From: Pontederia crassipes
Lineage: Eukaryota; Streptophyta; Magnoliopsida; Commelinales; Pontederiaceae
Assembly: GCA_030549335.1 (NCBI GenBank)
Contig: CM060194.1
Coordinates: forward strand, 68,298,077 to 68,362,076
Direction of reading: 5' to 3'
DNA length: 64,000 nucleotides
Every line of letters begins with the position of its first letter. Position 1 is the stretch's first letter. The notes beneath the pieces are model-generated. The model was not told the origin of the DNA. It was given only the letters and a program-made list of their open reading frames with translations, and ran no database searches. The position numbers were made by a program, and so were the translations under genes. This document shows, piece by piece, positions 11,356 to 21,802 of the stretch.

Positions 11356-13995
11356 TCAAGTATTGATGTTAAACAAGTTTAAGCAGTGCTGGAACTTGTC
11401 ATGAGGAACAGATTTGGTGAACATATCAGCTGAATTGTCTTCAGTGTCAATCTTCTTCACCTTGATCCTCTTCTCAGTGCGGATGAAGTGATATCTGACA
11501 TCAATGTGTTTGGTTCTTTTCATGATGTACTTGATCATTGGCTAAACATATTGCACTCAGACTGTCACAGTGCACTATAGCCTGCTCCTGATGTAATCTG
11601 AGATCTCCAACTAAGCCTTTTAACCAGATGCCTTCCTTGGCAGCTTCTGTCAGTGTCATGTATTCAGCATCTACGGTGGACAATGTAACTGATGGCTGAA
11701 GTGTGACCTTCCAACTAATAACTGAATTGTCCAAAGTAAAGACATAGTCTGTCATAGATCGTCTTTCATCAATATCTCCAGCATAATCTGAATCTGAGTA
11801 CCCTGCAACCAAACACTCTTTATCACTTCTGTAAATGAGACCAATATCAGATGTTCCTCTTAGATACCGAAAAATTCGCTTCACTACTTGTCAGTACTCC
11901 TTTCCTGGATCGCTCATGAACCTGCTGACAACACTGACTGCATGAGCAATGTCTGATCTTGTGCAAATCATAGCATACATCAGACTTTCAACTGCACTAG
12001 CATATGAAACTCGAGACATGTACTCATTTTCTGCTTCTGACTTTGGTGCGAAGGCAACAGAAAGATGAACATTTACAACTGATGGAGTATTCAAAGGCTT
12101 CGCTCCAGACATTCCAAACCTGGATAAAATCTTCTCAATATAATTTTTCTGAGATAAGAAGAGTTTACCCTGTGCACGATCCCTTAGAATTTCCATCCCC
12201 AGAATCTTCTGTGCTGCACCAAGATCCTTCATGTCGAATTCTGCACTGAGGAGCTTCTTCAGATTCTGAATGTCTGTCATGTCTCTTGCAGCAATAAGCA
12301 TATCATCAACATACAAGAGAAGATAGATGGTGGAGCCGTCATTCACCTTCTTATGATATACACAGCAATCATAGGGACTTCGATTGAATCTCTTACTGAT
12401 CATGAAGCTGTCGAACATCTAGTACTATTGTCTGGGAGACTGCTTCAAGCCATACAGAGATTTTTTCAGATTGCAAACTTGATTCTCCTTTCCTGAAATG
12501 GAGAATCCCTCTGGTTAGCTCATAAGAATGTCTTCTTCAAGTTCTCCATGGAGGAAAGCAGTCTTCACGTCTAGTTGCTCGAGCTCTAGATTCTGATGTG
12601 CTACAAGAGTAAGTAGCATCCTGATAGAAGTATGTCTGACAATAGGTGAGAATACATCATTGTAGTTCACACCTTCTTTCTGACTGTAACCTTTAGCAAG
12701 TAGCCGTACTTTGTATCTCGTGACTTCAACTCCTGGAATTCCTGCTTTCTTCTTGAAGATTCATTTACAACCAACAACCTTCCTGCCTTTAGGCAACTTG
12801 ACCAGCTCCCACGTCTGATTCTTGTGAAGAGATTCCATCTCCTTACCCATAGCAACGATCCACTGTCCAGATTTGGCACATGTGATGGCATCCCTATAAG
12901 AGGACGGCTCCAGGGACTCCATCTCTTCAGTTACCTGCAGTGCATAAGCAACCATGTCCTCGAAACCATATCGCTTAGGAGGACCCACTTCTCTGCGAGG
13001 ATGTCTAGCAGCAATTGACTCCTCTTCAGGTTGCTCATCAGATTCTTCACCTTCTGGTTCTGCTTCTTGATGTGATCCTTCAGCATCATCCTTGGAGTAA
13101 TTTCAACATCTACCTGTTTACTGACACTCTCTTCAGCCTCCACCTTCAACTGAAGCATTGATGCTTCATCAAAGGTCACGCTTCTGCTGTAGATGACTTT
13201 ATGTTCTGAAGGAAATTAAATTCTATAGCCCTTCACTCCTGCACCATATTCCATGAACACCCCTTCTTTGGCTCTTGGCTCCAACTTCCCTTCACTGATG
13301 TGATAGTATGCTAGACAATAAAAAACTTTCAGACAAGTATAATTAGCAGGATTTTTTGACCATACCTCAGTTGGAGTCTTGAGATCAATCGCAGTCGCCG
13401 GACTTCGATTCACCAAGTAGCAAGCTGTGTTAATAGCTTCAGCCCAGAATGTCCTATTCAGACCAGCGTTAGAGAGCATGCACATTGCCCTCTCCAGAAG
13501 TGTCATGTTCATTCGTTCTGCAACTACATTCTGCTGTGGAGTATCTCTGACTGTGCGATGCCTGACAATGCCTTCATCTTTGCAGAACTGGTCGAATTCA
13601 GCAGAACAGAATTCCAAATCATTGTCAGTGCGAAGACGCTTCACTTTATTCGACGTCTGATTTTCCACCAGAACCTTCCACTGCTTGAAGGCCTTGAAGG
13701 ACTCACTCTTGTGTTTCATCATGAATGCCCAAGTCATCCTCGAGTAGTCATCAATCACAGATAGGAAGTACTTCGCACCTCCTAATGATGGAACACGAGA
13801 GGGACCCCAACAATCGGCGTGGATGTAGTCAAGTGTCGCCTTTGTCATGTGCACTGCCTTGCCAAACTGAGACCTTCGCTGTTTGCCGAATATGCAGTGC
13901 TTGCAGAAGTTGATTTCAGATATCTTCTTCTCTCCAAGAAGATCTCGTTTGCTGAGGATATTCATCCCATTCTGACTCATATGCCCAAGCTGCAT
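11356..13995 (-). pseudogene. Copia integrase, RT and RNase H region, multiply interrupted
   Basis: Integrase at 13995-13216 has the HHCC remnant (CKHCIFGK) and core residues in YIHADCWGP, LRTDNDLEF and the QQNVVAERMN region. A TAA at about 13216-13218 and a frameshift near 13060-12990 follow. Reverse transcriptase runs from about 12990 to 11890 with LLLYVDDMLIAARDM as the catalytic YVDD. RNase H at 11884-11356 contains STVDAEYMTLTEAAKE and ends NSADMFTKSVP. At least five stops interrupt the region, including ones near 12770, 12520, 12420 and 11888. It cannot make a full polyprotein. Confidence 0.85.
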
Positions 13996-14025
13996 GTGCC
14001 ACAGCCTGGACCTATCTGATTCGGA

Positions 14026-15258
14026 TCAACTAGCCACTGCAGCAGCGCCAGAGACTGTCTTGCCTTGTAATACATAGAAAGACTTTTGTCTGACTCCCTT
14101 CAGAACCGTAGCATCACCCTTCATGACCGTGAGGATGCCTCCAGCAGCATTGATCTGACACCCTTTAGAGTCGAGGACTCCAAGTGATATCAAATTCTTC
14201 TTCAGTTGCGGAACATGGCGGATATCTGTCAGCGTCCTCACAAGATTGTCATGAGTTTTGATCTGCATAGAAACGATCCCAGCTATCTGACATGACGCGT
14301 TATTGCCCATGATGACATTTTCACCGTCAGTCTTCTGATAAGATGAGAACCAATCTTTATTCGGAGTCATGTGATAAGAACACCCCGAATCTAGAACCCA
14401 ACTATCCTCCAGACATCCTTGATCAGAAGCAGTCAGAACCAAATCATCTTCGGAATTCCCTATTTCATGTGCCATCGCAACGACGGGGGCTTTCTTCTTC
14501 TTCGGACAGTCTTTCTTCCAATGACCTAGTTTCTTGCAGTAATTACATATGTCCTTCGCAGTGATTTTTTTCTTCTTGGATTTGGATTTCTTCGAATTCG
14601 AGGAATGTCCCTTCTCTGCGGTCGATATCAAACCTGCGACCTGAGTCTCTGCAGAATTTCCAAATGCCCTATGTCGAAGTTCACGAGTATGGAGACTCGA
14701 TCTTACTTCTTCCAGACTTATAGTTTTCTTTCCGATAATCATAGACTGAACGAATTTCTCATATGATGGAGGAAGCGAAACTAACAGAATTAGGACAGCA
14801 TCTTCATCCTCGATCTTAACATCGATATTTCTGAGTTCCATCAACAAAGAATTTAACTGATCAAGATGTTCCTTCAGAGAGATACCTTCCTGCATGCGGA
14901 GAGAGAACAAACGTTGCTTCAACAACAACTTGTTGGTGAGAGATTTCGTCATATATAGACTCTCGAGTCTCAACCACAGACCGATCATCTTTTCTTCATC
15001 TGCGACCTCGATTATCACCTCATCCGTCAAACACAACAGAATCATCGAGTGCGTCTTCTCCTCCTGTGCCGCCAAAGTTGCGAGGTCGATCTCCTTTTCT
15101 TTGTCCTTCGAATCTTCTTCCTTTGACTTGTTCTTCGACACGTTTGAGAGCGGCGCACAGACTCCTTGTTGCTTCAAAAGCGTCTGCATCTTGATCTGCC
15201 ACAACTCGAAACTATTTCTTCCATTGAACTTCTTCACGCTCACGTTGTGCGACGCCAT
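14026..15258 (-). CDS. Copia Gag plus protease start (410 codons)
   Basis: I chose the start at 15258 (MASHNVSVKKFNGRNSFELW) because the family begins there. The open frame extends further upstream only by reading through the leader. The capsid region covers about residues 10-200. A CCHC zinc knuckle CNYCKKLGHWKKDC lies near residue 240 and a lysine-rich stretch comes before it. The protease active site is WVLDSGCSYHM. The frame ends at TGA 14026-14028, where related polyproteins continue, so this is probably an in-frame nonsense mutation and not a natural gag stop. Integrase continues in the same frame below it. Confidence 0.85.
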   Translation of the reverse strand: MASHNVSVKKFNGRNSFELWQIKMQTLLKQQGVCAPLSNVSKNKSKEEDSKDKEKEIDLATLAAQEEKTHSMILLCLTDEVIIEVADEEKMIGLWLRLESLYMTKSLTNKLLLKQRLFSLRMQEGISLKEHLDQLNSLLMELRNIDVKIEDEDAVLILLVSLPPSYEKFVQSMIIGKKTISLEEVRSSLHTRELRHRAFGNSAETQVAGLISTAEKGHSSNSKKSKSKKKKITAKDICNYCKKLGHWKKDCPKKKKAPVVAMAHEIGNSEDDLVLTASDQGCLEDSWVLDSGCSYHMTPNKDWFSSYQKTDGENVIMGNNASCQIAGIVSMQIKTHDNLVRTLTDIRHVPQLKKNLISLGVLDSKGCQINAAGGILTVMKGDATVLKGVRQKSFYVLQGKTVSGAAAVAS

Positions 15259-15296
15259 CTCCCTGCTGATCGAGAATCGTTGACAAACCCTAAGGC

Positions 15297-15308
15297 TCTG
15301 ATACCAGT
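15297..15308 (-). other. Copia primer-binding site (initiator tRNA-Met)
   Basis: The minus strand reads TGGTATCAGAGC immediately inside the 5' LTR. It is complementary to the 3' end of initiator tRNA-Met, the usual plant Copia primer. Confidence 0.8.
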
Positions 15309-15309
15309 T

Positions 15310-15716
15310 TATTACGAAAAGAGGGAGAGAGGGATCGCACGAAATACAGAAGAACGCGAAGAGGAAAAACGGCGACGGCTCTTTGTTATGAAATAACAAT
15401 GATTACAAGGATGGATCTCGGTCTAGACCCCTAAGAAGTTTATATAGGCACTCCCTTTAACAGATTATAGGAATTACATACGGACTAGGACTCTAAATAA
15501 ATTTTCTGAAAATAGGACACCTATCTCGTGATAAGAAAATAAATCAAATCCGAATCACATACAGAATACCCCTAAAAAATTTTCGCTCAGGGGGCTCGGC
15601 CCCCTTCCTCCCACAGGCTCACTGACCAGGCAGCGAGACCTCCGTAGAAAAATTCTGCTGAAACGTCTGATTATGTAGAGAGACCAATTTGATTCAGATT
15701 CAAGGCATTATTAACA
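15310..15716 (-). repeat. 5' LTR of the Copia element
   Basis: On the minus strand it starts TGTTAATAATGCC at 15716 and ends at the primer-binding site at about 15309. It pairs with 10868-11275. Confidence 0.85.
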
Positions 15717-16871
15717 CGTGATGTCTGGCTGCTTGCACTGCCCAGTTTGCGGGGATACGGATGAGCCGGCTTCCTCTTGGGCCGAGGCGGAGGGATTTCG
15801 ATTGTCTTCGACGTTCCTGAGCTGCCATTGCTGGCAGACCCCTGAGCAACCTGCACAGACATGAGAAAAATGCTTCCGCAGATGGTAATTCTATATCAGC
15901 TTCAGTTATATTCCCCAGCAATACCAGATGCGATGCTCTATCTCCATCTCCAATTCATGCACGTAAAACTAAAAATCAATTCATGCAAATATTTGGGTCT
16001 ACACAGTTAGAGGGTGGAAAAGACGACGAACAGCACAGAACCTTAGAAAAAAACTTTTGGGCGTGGCTTCTTATCTGAACCGCAGTCTTAGTTCCTACAT
16101 ATTCTGCAGTTAATCGAAACGGAGCAATTCTATGAGACTTTTACTCAGAAAACACGGAACGACGCTAAATAAGGAAGAGGCCAAAGAACAAGAAGATAAA
16201 AAAACCCTGCTAATTAGATGATCACCTTCTATGCGGCGCCAGTCCCGGCCGTAGAACTGCAAAGCCTCAATAAACTTATTGTGCTCTTCGTCGGTCCACT
16301 TCTCCCGCTGCTTAGTGATGGTGTAAGGCTTTCTTATCTATTTCCGTATGCAAGGAGGTTAATTCGCAGTAGCTCGTGAGAAGAACAGGTACTATGATAT
16401 GCTACGCCTTAGCGATTTAGTTCATAATCTGTCAGAGTAAATTAAACTACCTTAAAAGCTTTGCCATCGCCGGATGAGCCAACATCTCTCAACTTAACGC
16501 TGCTGTGACCGCTGTGAGATGATGACATCCCATCGTCATTAACTTGCTTATCTGGCTCATGGGTTAGTTTCTTCTAATGACATCAAATGAAGTATAGACA
16601 GATTGATGAACTTCGTACGAACATTTTAATATGGCTACACGTATAGCTTCGATCAATTTTATCCATAAAATATATCAGTCAAATTCTTCTTTTGTTAGCA
16701 GGATTTTTCTAACTCAATGTTACAAACATGCATTCCAACTTAAAGTCCATCAGTGCAGCAGCAAACTAACAACAGATAATTAGTTCCAGAGTCGGAAGAT
16801 TCAAACAAAAAACACAGGTAGGCACCAGAAGTTCAGAAAATATACACATTTGATTCTACCTGATTATCCAT

Positions 16872-19329
16872 CTTCTGTCAGCGAAAAGCTCTAAAGCAAG
16901 CACACAGTTAATGGTCAAAAGATCTTGCAGTAGATTCACACGACGAGTTCAGAGACAATAGAAAACAAGAACGATAACTCCGTGGCCAAGGGCCTTCACT
17001 CTTTCAGAGGACGGGCATCTTTATGTTTTCGTCTGATGCTGTAGGAGAGCTAAGAATCAGAATATTAGTGGTAGTGCATTACTGATGCTCGAAGTGCTGA
17101 AAATTTTGCAAGAAATGCAACGGTGGTGGAGGAAGAGATACGGAGGATATAAAATTTATATAGAGAGGGAAAGAAACAGGGGAAGTGAATCAAATAAGAA
17201 GACGAGAGTGGAGGAAGACGGGTGAACGGAACAGGGGAAGCGAATCAAATAAGCTGGAGGGTTATGCCACGTAGGAAAATATTTCTTTTCTTTCTACCCC
17301 AGAAATATTTTCTTTCTTTTTTTCTTATTTTGCATTTGCATTTTAATTTCTGTTTTGCTTTCCCTGTGAAGAGGATGTAGATTACATGGGAGTTGCTTCT
17401 CATAGTTCAGCTTCCTCGTGTACTCGGTTTGGCTCTCAAAATTTGAGTCAAAATTTGTCCAAGTTCTAAAAACTTTTGCCTGAATGATCAAGATTTTTCT
17501 TCTTGTTCAGCGAGAACTTCTATTTTTTTTTTCCTTTCTTTGGCATCTTTTTTCTCTCTATTCTTTATTATATTTTAATTAGTAAAATATTATTAATTAC
17601 TATTTAATATTAATATTACTAAGTAAATTATTTTTATATTATCTTAAATAATAATCAATTATAATATTTTATGTATTAATAAGTTATCATTTTGCTTATA
17701 AAATAAATTCTTATAAGTTATCATTTCATAAATTATAATATTAATAATATATGAAAATAATAAATTATGATATTATTATTTTTCATAAATTATAATATAA
17801 ATATTTTTTGTAAATTATAAATTACAATAATTATATAAATATTTTATTAAATTATTATTTTAACTAAATAAAGATATAATATTTTAATTCACTATAATTT
17901 TACACTTCATAAAATAAAAAATATATTTTTAGTTTTTATTTTTTTATACAAACACCTACTAAAATTTATCTATCAAATCAACTTTTTAAATTTTTATCAT
18001 TACATTTTTCATCCAAACACCAAACCTAAATTTTTCTATCGATTACTTATCGAGAGCTAACGAAAACTCAAAGTTTCGTACCAAACACAGCATATTCTTA
18101 TATTTTTCACATTTAAATTTTCATCACTTTCTTGTTGACTTATTCATTATCCAAATGATGCTGTTTCCTGAGGGCTGAGGCATAAAAGTAATAGATGAAA
18201 TGTTATATCAACAAGAAAGAATGAATCCCACCGAAAAAAAAACAAGAAAGAATGACGATAAGAAACACTAAAAAAAAAAACAATGTCGTGAAATGTTTTA
18301 AATTAATTCACTATTTAAGGGAGATTTGATATTGAGACAAGATCAATATTTTAGTCGTAAAGTAGGTCTAGCTTGCGACTAAAAGATTTATCCTTTTATA
18401 TAAAGCTATAATATACTCATTTTTTTCTGAAGAAAAATGTGAATTGTGAAGACAAATCAGGCGGCAATGATATGCACTTTGTGATGTTATGACACAAACA
18501 TGCACATTTTCTTTTTGGGTAGAAATGGTGAAATGATTAATTGGAGCCAAAGATGAATTTAAATAACTAGCTAATGATAATTTTATCATTTTTTACAGTT
18601 TTGATTTTATGATTTGGTTCGTTAATTGATTGAACCAATCATGTTAGCCTAAAAGCTATGACTTGAGTTGATGTTACTCTTCAATTTAATCACTTGACTA
18701 TTAAACACATAGAATCGGGGGGATTCAGTTCATTTCGGTCTTTCACATTTCCACAATCAAATTTATGTATCTCTTTGTATAGACTTACCCTGTTAACCTT
18801 GTTTCCCAGCTTATTGATTGTTCAAAAGTTAACATTTTAATTGAAAAAAAGAAAAAGTTAATTGCTTGATAGAGTTTGGAACACATTTCCTTTTTTTCGG
18901 ATATTCATTATATTTTTTCATCATGTTTCATATTTTTATTTATTATATTATAAGAAAATTTGCGTAGTACTTGAATTGATAATTTATTATATATCTAATT
19001 ATATCATTTTATATTGATCAGTTAATTTTATTTTATCATTAAATTTATCAAACACTTATTTATTAATATTTTAAATAAATCTAGAATCATTAATTATCAT
19101 CCATTATCCGTTAGTTAAATCGTTATCCGCTATTAAATTTTTATCCACTTCTCAAAACACTAATAATATCAAACAAAGCCTAAGTCTTATTTGACATAAT
19201 AATCAACAATGTGAGTGGAAAGGGAGTAAACGGAGTGATGCCTATTTCAAGATCGAATTTAGAAAAATATCAATACTCGCTTTGAAAAAACAAATTGTAA
19301 TGTGATCCATATTAATCAAACACGACAAT
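16872..19329. other. REVEILLE 5' flank and AT-rich intergenic DNA with decayed repeats
   Basis: The first ~300 bp is likely the 5' UTR and promoter of the REVEILLE gene. From 17570 to 18000 the DNA is almost only A and T. The segment around 18970-19190 resembles, in inverted orientation, a segment around 37490-37640. Both share GTTAGTTAAATCG followed by a TATCCGCT-like run and CAAACACTTATTT, so this is a decayed dispersed repeat. No gene was found. Confidence 0.5.
17156..17163 (-). promoter_or_regulatory. Candidate TATA box of the REVEILLE gene
   Basis: The minus strand reads TATATAAA, 285 bp upstream of the predicted ATG at 16871 and upstream of a GA-rich stretch. The assignment rests on position and sequence only. 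Confidence 0.4.
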
Positions 19330-19611
19330 TAAACTGTAATGACCCAGATTTTTCAGGTTTAACAAATAGATATTTTATTATTTTATTTTATTTTGAAGAA
19401 ATATTGTTATTGCTATATTTAATAATTCCGAAAATAAAAATAAAAATAATTGAGAGAAGTTGATTAGGGATAGGATTATCCAATTAATTTCGCAATTTAT
19501 CTAATTAAATATTAGAATAAAATAGAGAGTGGTTAAAAGGATAAATTAGAGGATTTAATTTGATTGAGATTAGATAATATGGTTAGAGAATAATTAAAAA
19601 TCTATAAACAC

Positions 19612-19619
19612 TATAAATA
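19612..19619 (+). promoter_or_regulatory. TATA box in the chromovirus LTR
   Basis: TATAAATA lies about 280 bp into the LTR and is followed ~20-30 bp later by a GC-richer transcribed-looking segment. The same sequence occurs in the 3' LTR at 26669-26676. It probably defines the U3/R boundary. Confidence 0.6.
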
Positions 19620-19774
19620 AGAGTAGGGGGGTACGAACGACTCCGTCTGCGTGATTTTCGGCTTCGTCTTCGGCGACCTCAGAGGACAAGGCTCGCAGGT
19701 ACGTAGGAAGATTCTGTTTGGTTGTTATTGTGTCATGATGTTTTACGACGCAATTTAATTTTAAATTAGTTTTG

Positions 19775-20400
19775 TTACGGCCGTAATTTTCTGGTCGTAA
19801 TTATTTGTCGACACGTGATGTTCTCGGCCGAAACGAGGGAAGAGTTTTACGGGTAAATAGAGAATGAGCATTTACGCCCGTAAAAGAAAAAAAAATAATG
19901 TTACGGCCGAAGAGTTAGGTTTTCGGCCGTAATAAAATAGAAAAGATAGAGAGAGAGGGAAGATGTCGGCCGTAATAGATGTCGGCCGTAATAGATGTCG
20001 ACCGTAACAGATGATTTTTACGGTCGTAAAAAAAATCTGAGAATTTGGAGAGAGAAAGGGGAGATGGATTGGCCGTAAAGGAATTAAAAGAAAAAAAATG
20101 GAGATGAGGTTTTACGACCGAGAAGTTGGGAGAGAGAAAAAAGAAGAGAGAGAAAGGAGAGATAGATTGTTACGGCCGAAGAGTAGAGTTTTACGGCCGT
20201 AACGGGATAGGCCGTAACAGAAAGGGGGTAAAAAGTTGATGGCCGTAACAGAAATGGGGTAAAAGTTGATGGCCGTAACGGAAAGGGGTAAAAGTTTATG
20301 GCAGTAATGAAATAGGGGGTAAAAATTTGGAGAGAGAATTTACGGCTGTAAAAATCAGAGAAGATGGAGAGAGAAAAAAAATGATGTTACGACCGTAATG
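19775..20400 (+). repeat. Clustered GGCCGTAA palindromic repeats in the 5' LTR
   Basis: The perfect palindrome TTACGGCCGTAA at 19775-19786 and many half or mutated versions (GGCCGTAATAGATGTC, GGCCGTAACAGAAAGG) recur irregularly between purine-rich GAGAGAG spacers. The matching tract in the 3' LTR is at about 26832-27445 and differs in unit number. Confidence 0.8.
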
Positions 20401-21609
20401 AACAAGGAGCACACCGAGAGTTGTTATTTATTTTTGAGTAAATTTTAATTACTGATTATTATTGTTGTTATTAATTATTTGATGTATTGATTATATTGTT
20501 GATGATTGATCTGTTTATATTATGACGAACTTTGATTTTGATTATATTGTTGACCTACTTAGTTTTGAGTTCAGAATTTATCTGATCAAATTGATAATTT
20601 ATTTAAAGATAGACATTTTAGGTAAACAAGATAAAAGCCGAAAGCTACTGGGGCCATGTTCACTGATTGTCACTAAGCCGAGACCAATTGAATTGAATTG
20701 AATTGAATGGGGCAGATAGTGTAAAAACTATGACTGTCCTGTGTATGGCCACTCGTCCCCCACCATACACGAACCCATTGAATCGTATTGGGCTTGTCGT
20801 GGCACTGATCCCCCACTGGCCTGCATGAAAGTGGCATGGTGTCCCTTAATTGACTGAGCGCTCCTCATTGAATTGGATAACTCCGAACATTGAAAATCGA
20901 ATCGAATTGAATTGAATTGAAATTGGAATTGAAGTAAATAGAATTAAATCATGGTCATTTGGATATATTGGCATGGAGTTGGCAATTACTATTGCCCTAT
21001 TGAATTGAATCGTTATTGGCCAATGACCATTGATTATTGAATTGGAAATTGTTAATTGAATATTGATTTATTAATCAGGCAATTGATAATTATTAATTGG
21101 AACAATTGTTATTGATTTACATTGGTCTGTTGACCATAGCCTGATATATTGTTCATATTGATAAATTGTTAATTGATTATTGTATTGACTGCTCAATCGA
21201 CTCATTATTGATTTTATCTTATTTTCGATTGAGCATATTGATTGTCTTTTAGACCCTACGTACTGAGTATTTTTTTATATTCATGGATATTTCCCTGTAC
21301 CTGGATCCGTGCAGGTGAGAGTACTTTGATAGAGGATGATCCTGCAGGTGGCTATGCTCAGTTATAGACAGATGTTGCACATGTTCTAGATTGAGTTGTC
21401 TAATTTTTATTATTTTCGCATTTATTAGAATTGTGAACTTATTAATATTTTAATTATTTTGAATATAATGGATTATTAGTTGTTATTATTGAAAAAGTCT
21501 TCCGCATTTATTGTTTATATTCCGCAAAAATGTTTTATAGAAAATTGAGTAGCGCCTCTGGGACGACTCTGAGCACGTGAAAGTCACGTGGGTCTCGGGG
21601 CGTTACAGA

Positions 21610-21622
21610 AGGTATCAGAGCC
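21610..21622 (+). other. Chromovirus primer-binding site
   Basis: AGGTATCAGAGCC immediately follows the 5' LTR. It is complementary to initiator tRNA-Met, apart from the first base. Confidence 0.8.
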
Positions 21623-21802
21623 TAAGGAGAGGCACTTCTTAGCTGTCTCTAATAGATAGAATTGAGTCCATGTGCAACTGTCACGAGCAACCACTGCAGC
21701 CATCCAGTAGGGTTAAGTAAGTATTGAATTGTGCTACGTATTATTGAGCTCACACTTATGAATTTTATTGTTATTGTTGTGTGAGAACAGACTCCTCCTA
21801 AG

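Larger units (their letters stand above)
10868..15716 (-). mobile_element. Ty1/Copia LTR retrotransposon, 4849 bp, in a REVEILLE exon
   Basis: LTRs are 15310-15716 (5') and 10868-11275 (3'). Flanking target duplications are CGGGA (10863-10867) and CGTGA (15717-15721), matching at 4 of 5 bases. The primer-binding site next to the 5' LTR reads TGGTATCAGAGC on the minus strand (initiator tRNA-Met type). The polypurine tract AAAGTGGAGATT abuts the 3' LTR. Domain order gag, protease, integrase, RT, RNase H is that of Copia. The element lies in the same orientation as the host gene. Several in-frame stops and a frameshift make it non-autonomous today. It may be Tork/Tnt1-like by its RT motifs, with low certainty. 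Confidence 0.9.
10356..16871 (-). pseudogene. REVEILLE (LHY/CCA1-like) MYB transcription factor gene, split by a Copia insertion
   Basis: Minus-strand exons are 16871-16860 (start ATG, 4 codons), 16573-16451, 16337-16226, 16103-16042, 15850-15717, then the Copia element 15716-10868, then 10867-10667 and 10550-10356 (TGA). Exons 3-4 encode the single MYB repeat ([15 protein letters not shown], then GTKTAVQIRSHAQKFFSK with the SHAQKFF signature). Exon 5 carries the REVEILLE motif IEIPPPRPKRKPAHPYPRK. The last exon has IKLFGK, seen in the RVE1/RVE7 branch. Members bind evening elements and link the circadian clock to auxin and growth outputs in the nucleus. The Copia lies inside coding sequence after ..SSQTS. 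Downstream of it the reading frame that fits the family (SPAVTGNALT) runs into a stop, and the next family-like stretch (RSPTSVL) is in another frame, so there is also a frameshift. I infer that full-length protein cannot be made. A truncated MYB-only protein is possible. Confidence 0.85.
19335..21607 (+). repeat. 5' LTR of the chromovirus (2273 bp)
   Basis: It runs TGTAATGACCC to GGGGCGTTACA. It carries a TATA box at 19612-19619, a tract rich in TTACGGCCGTAA-like palindromes at about 19775-20400, and an AATTG-repeat tract at about 20685-21180. It pairs with 26398-28635. Confidence 0.92.
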
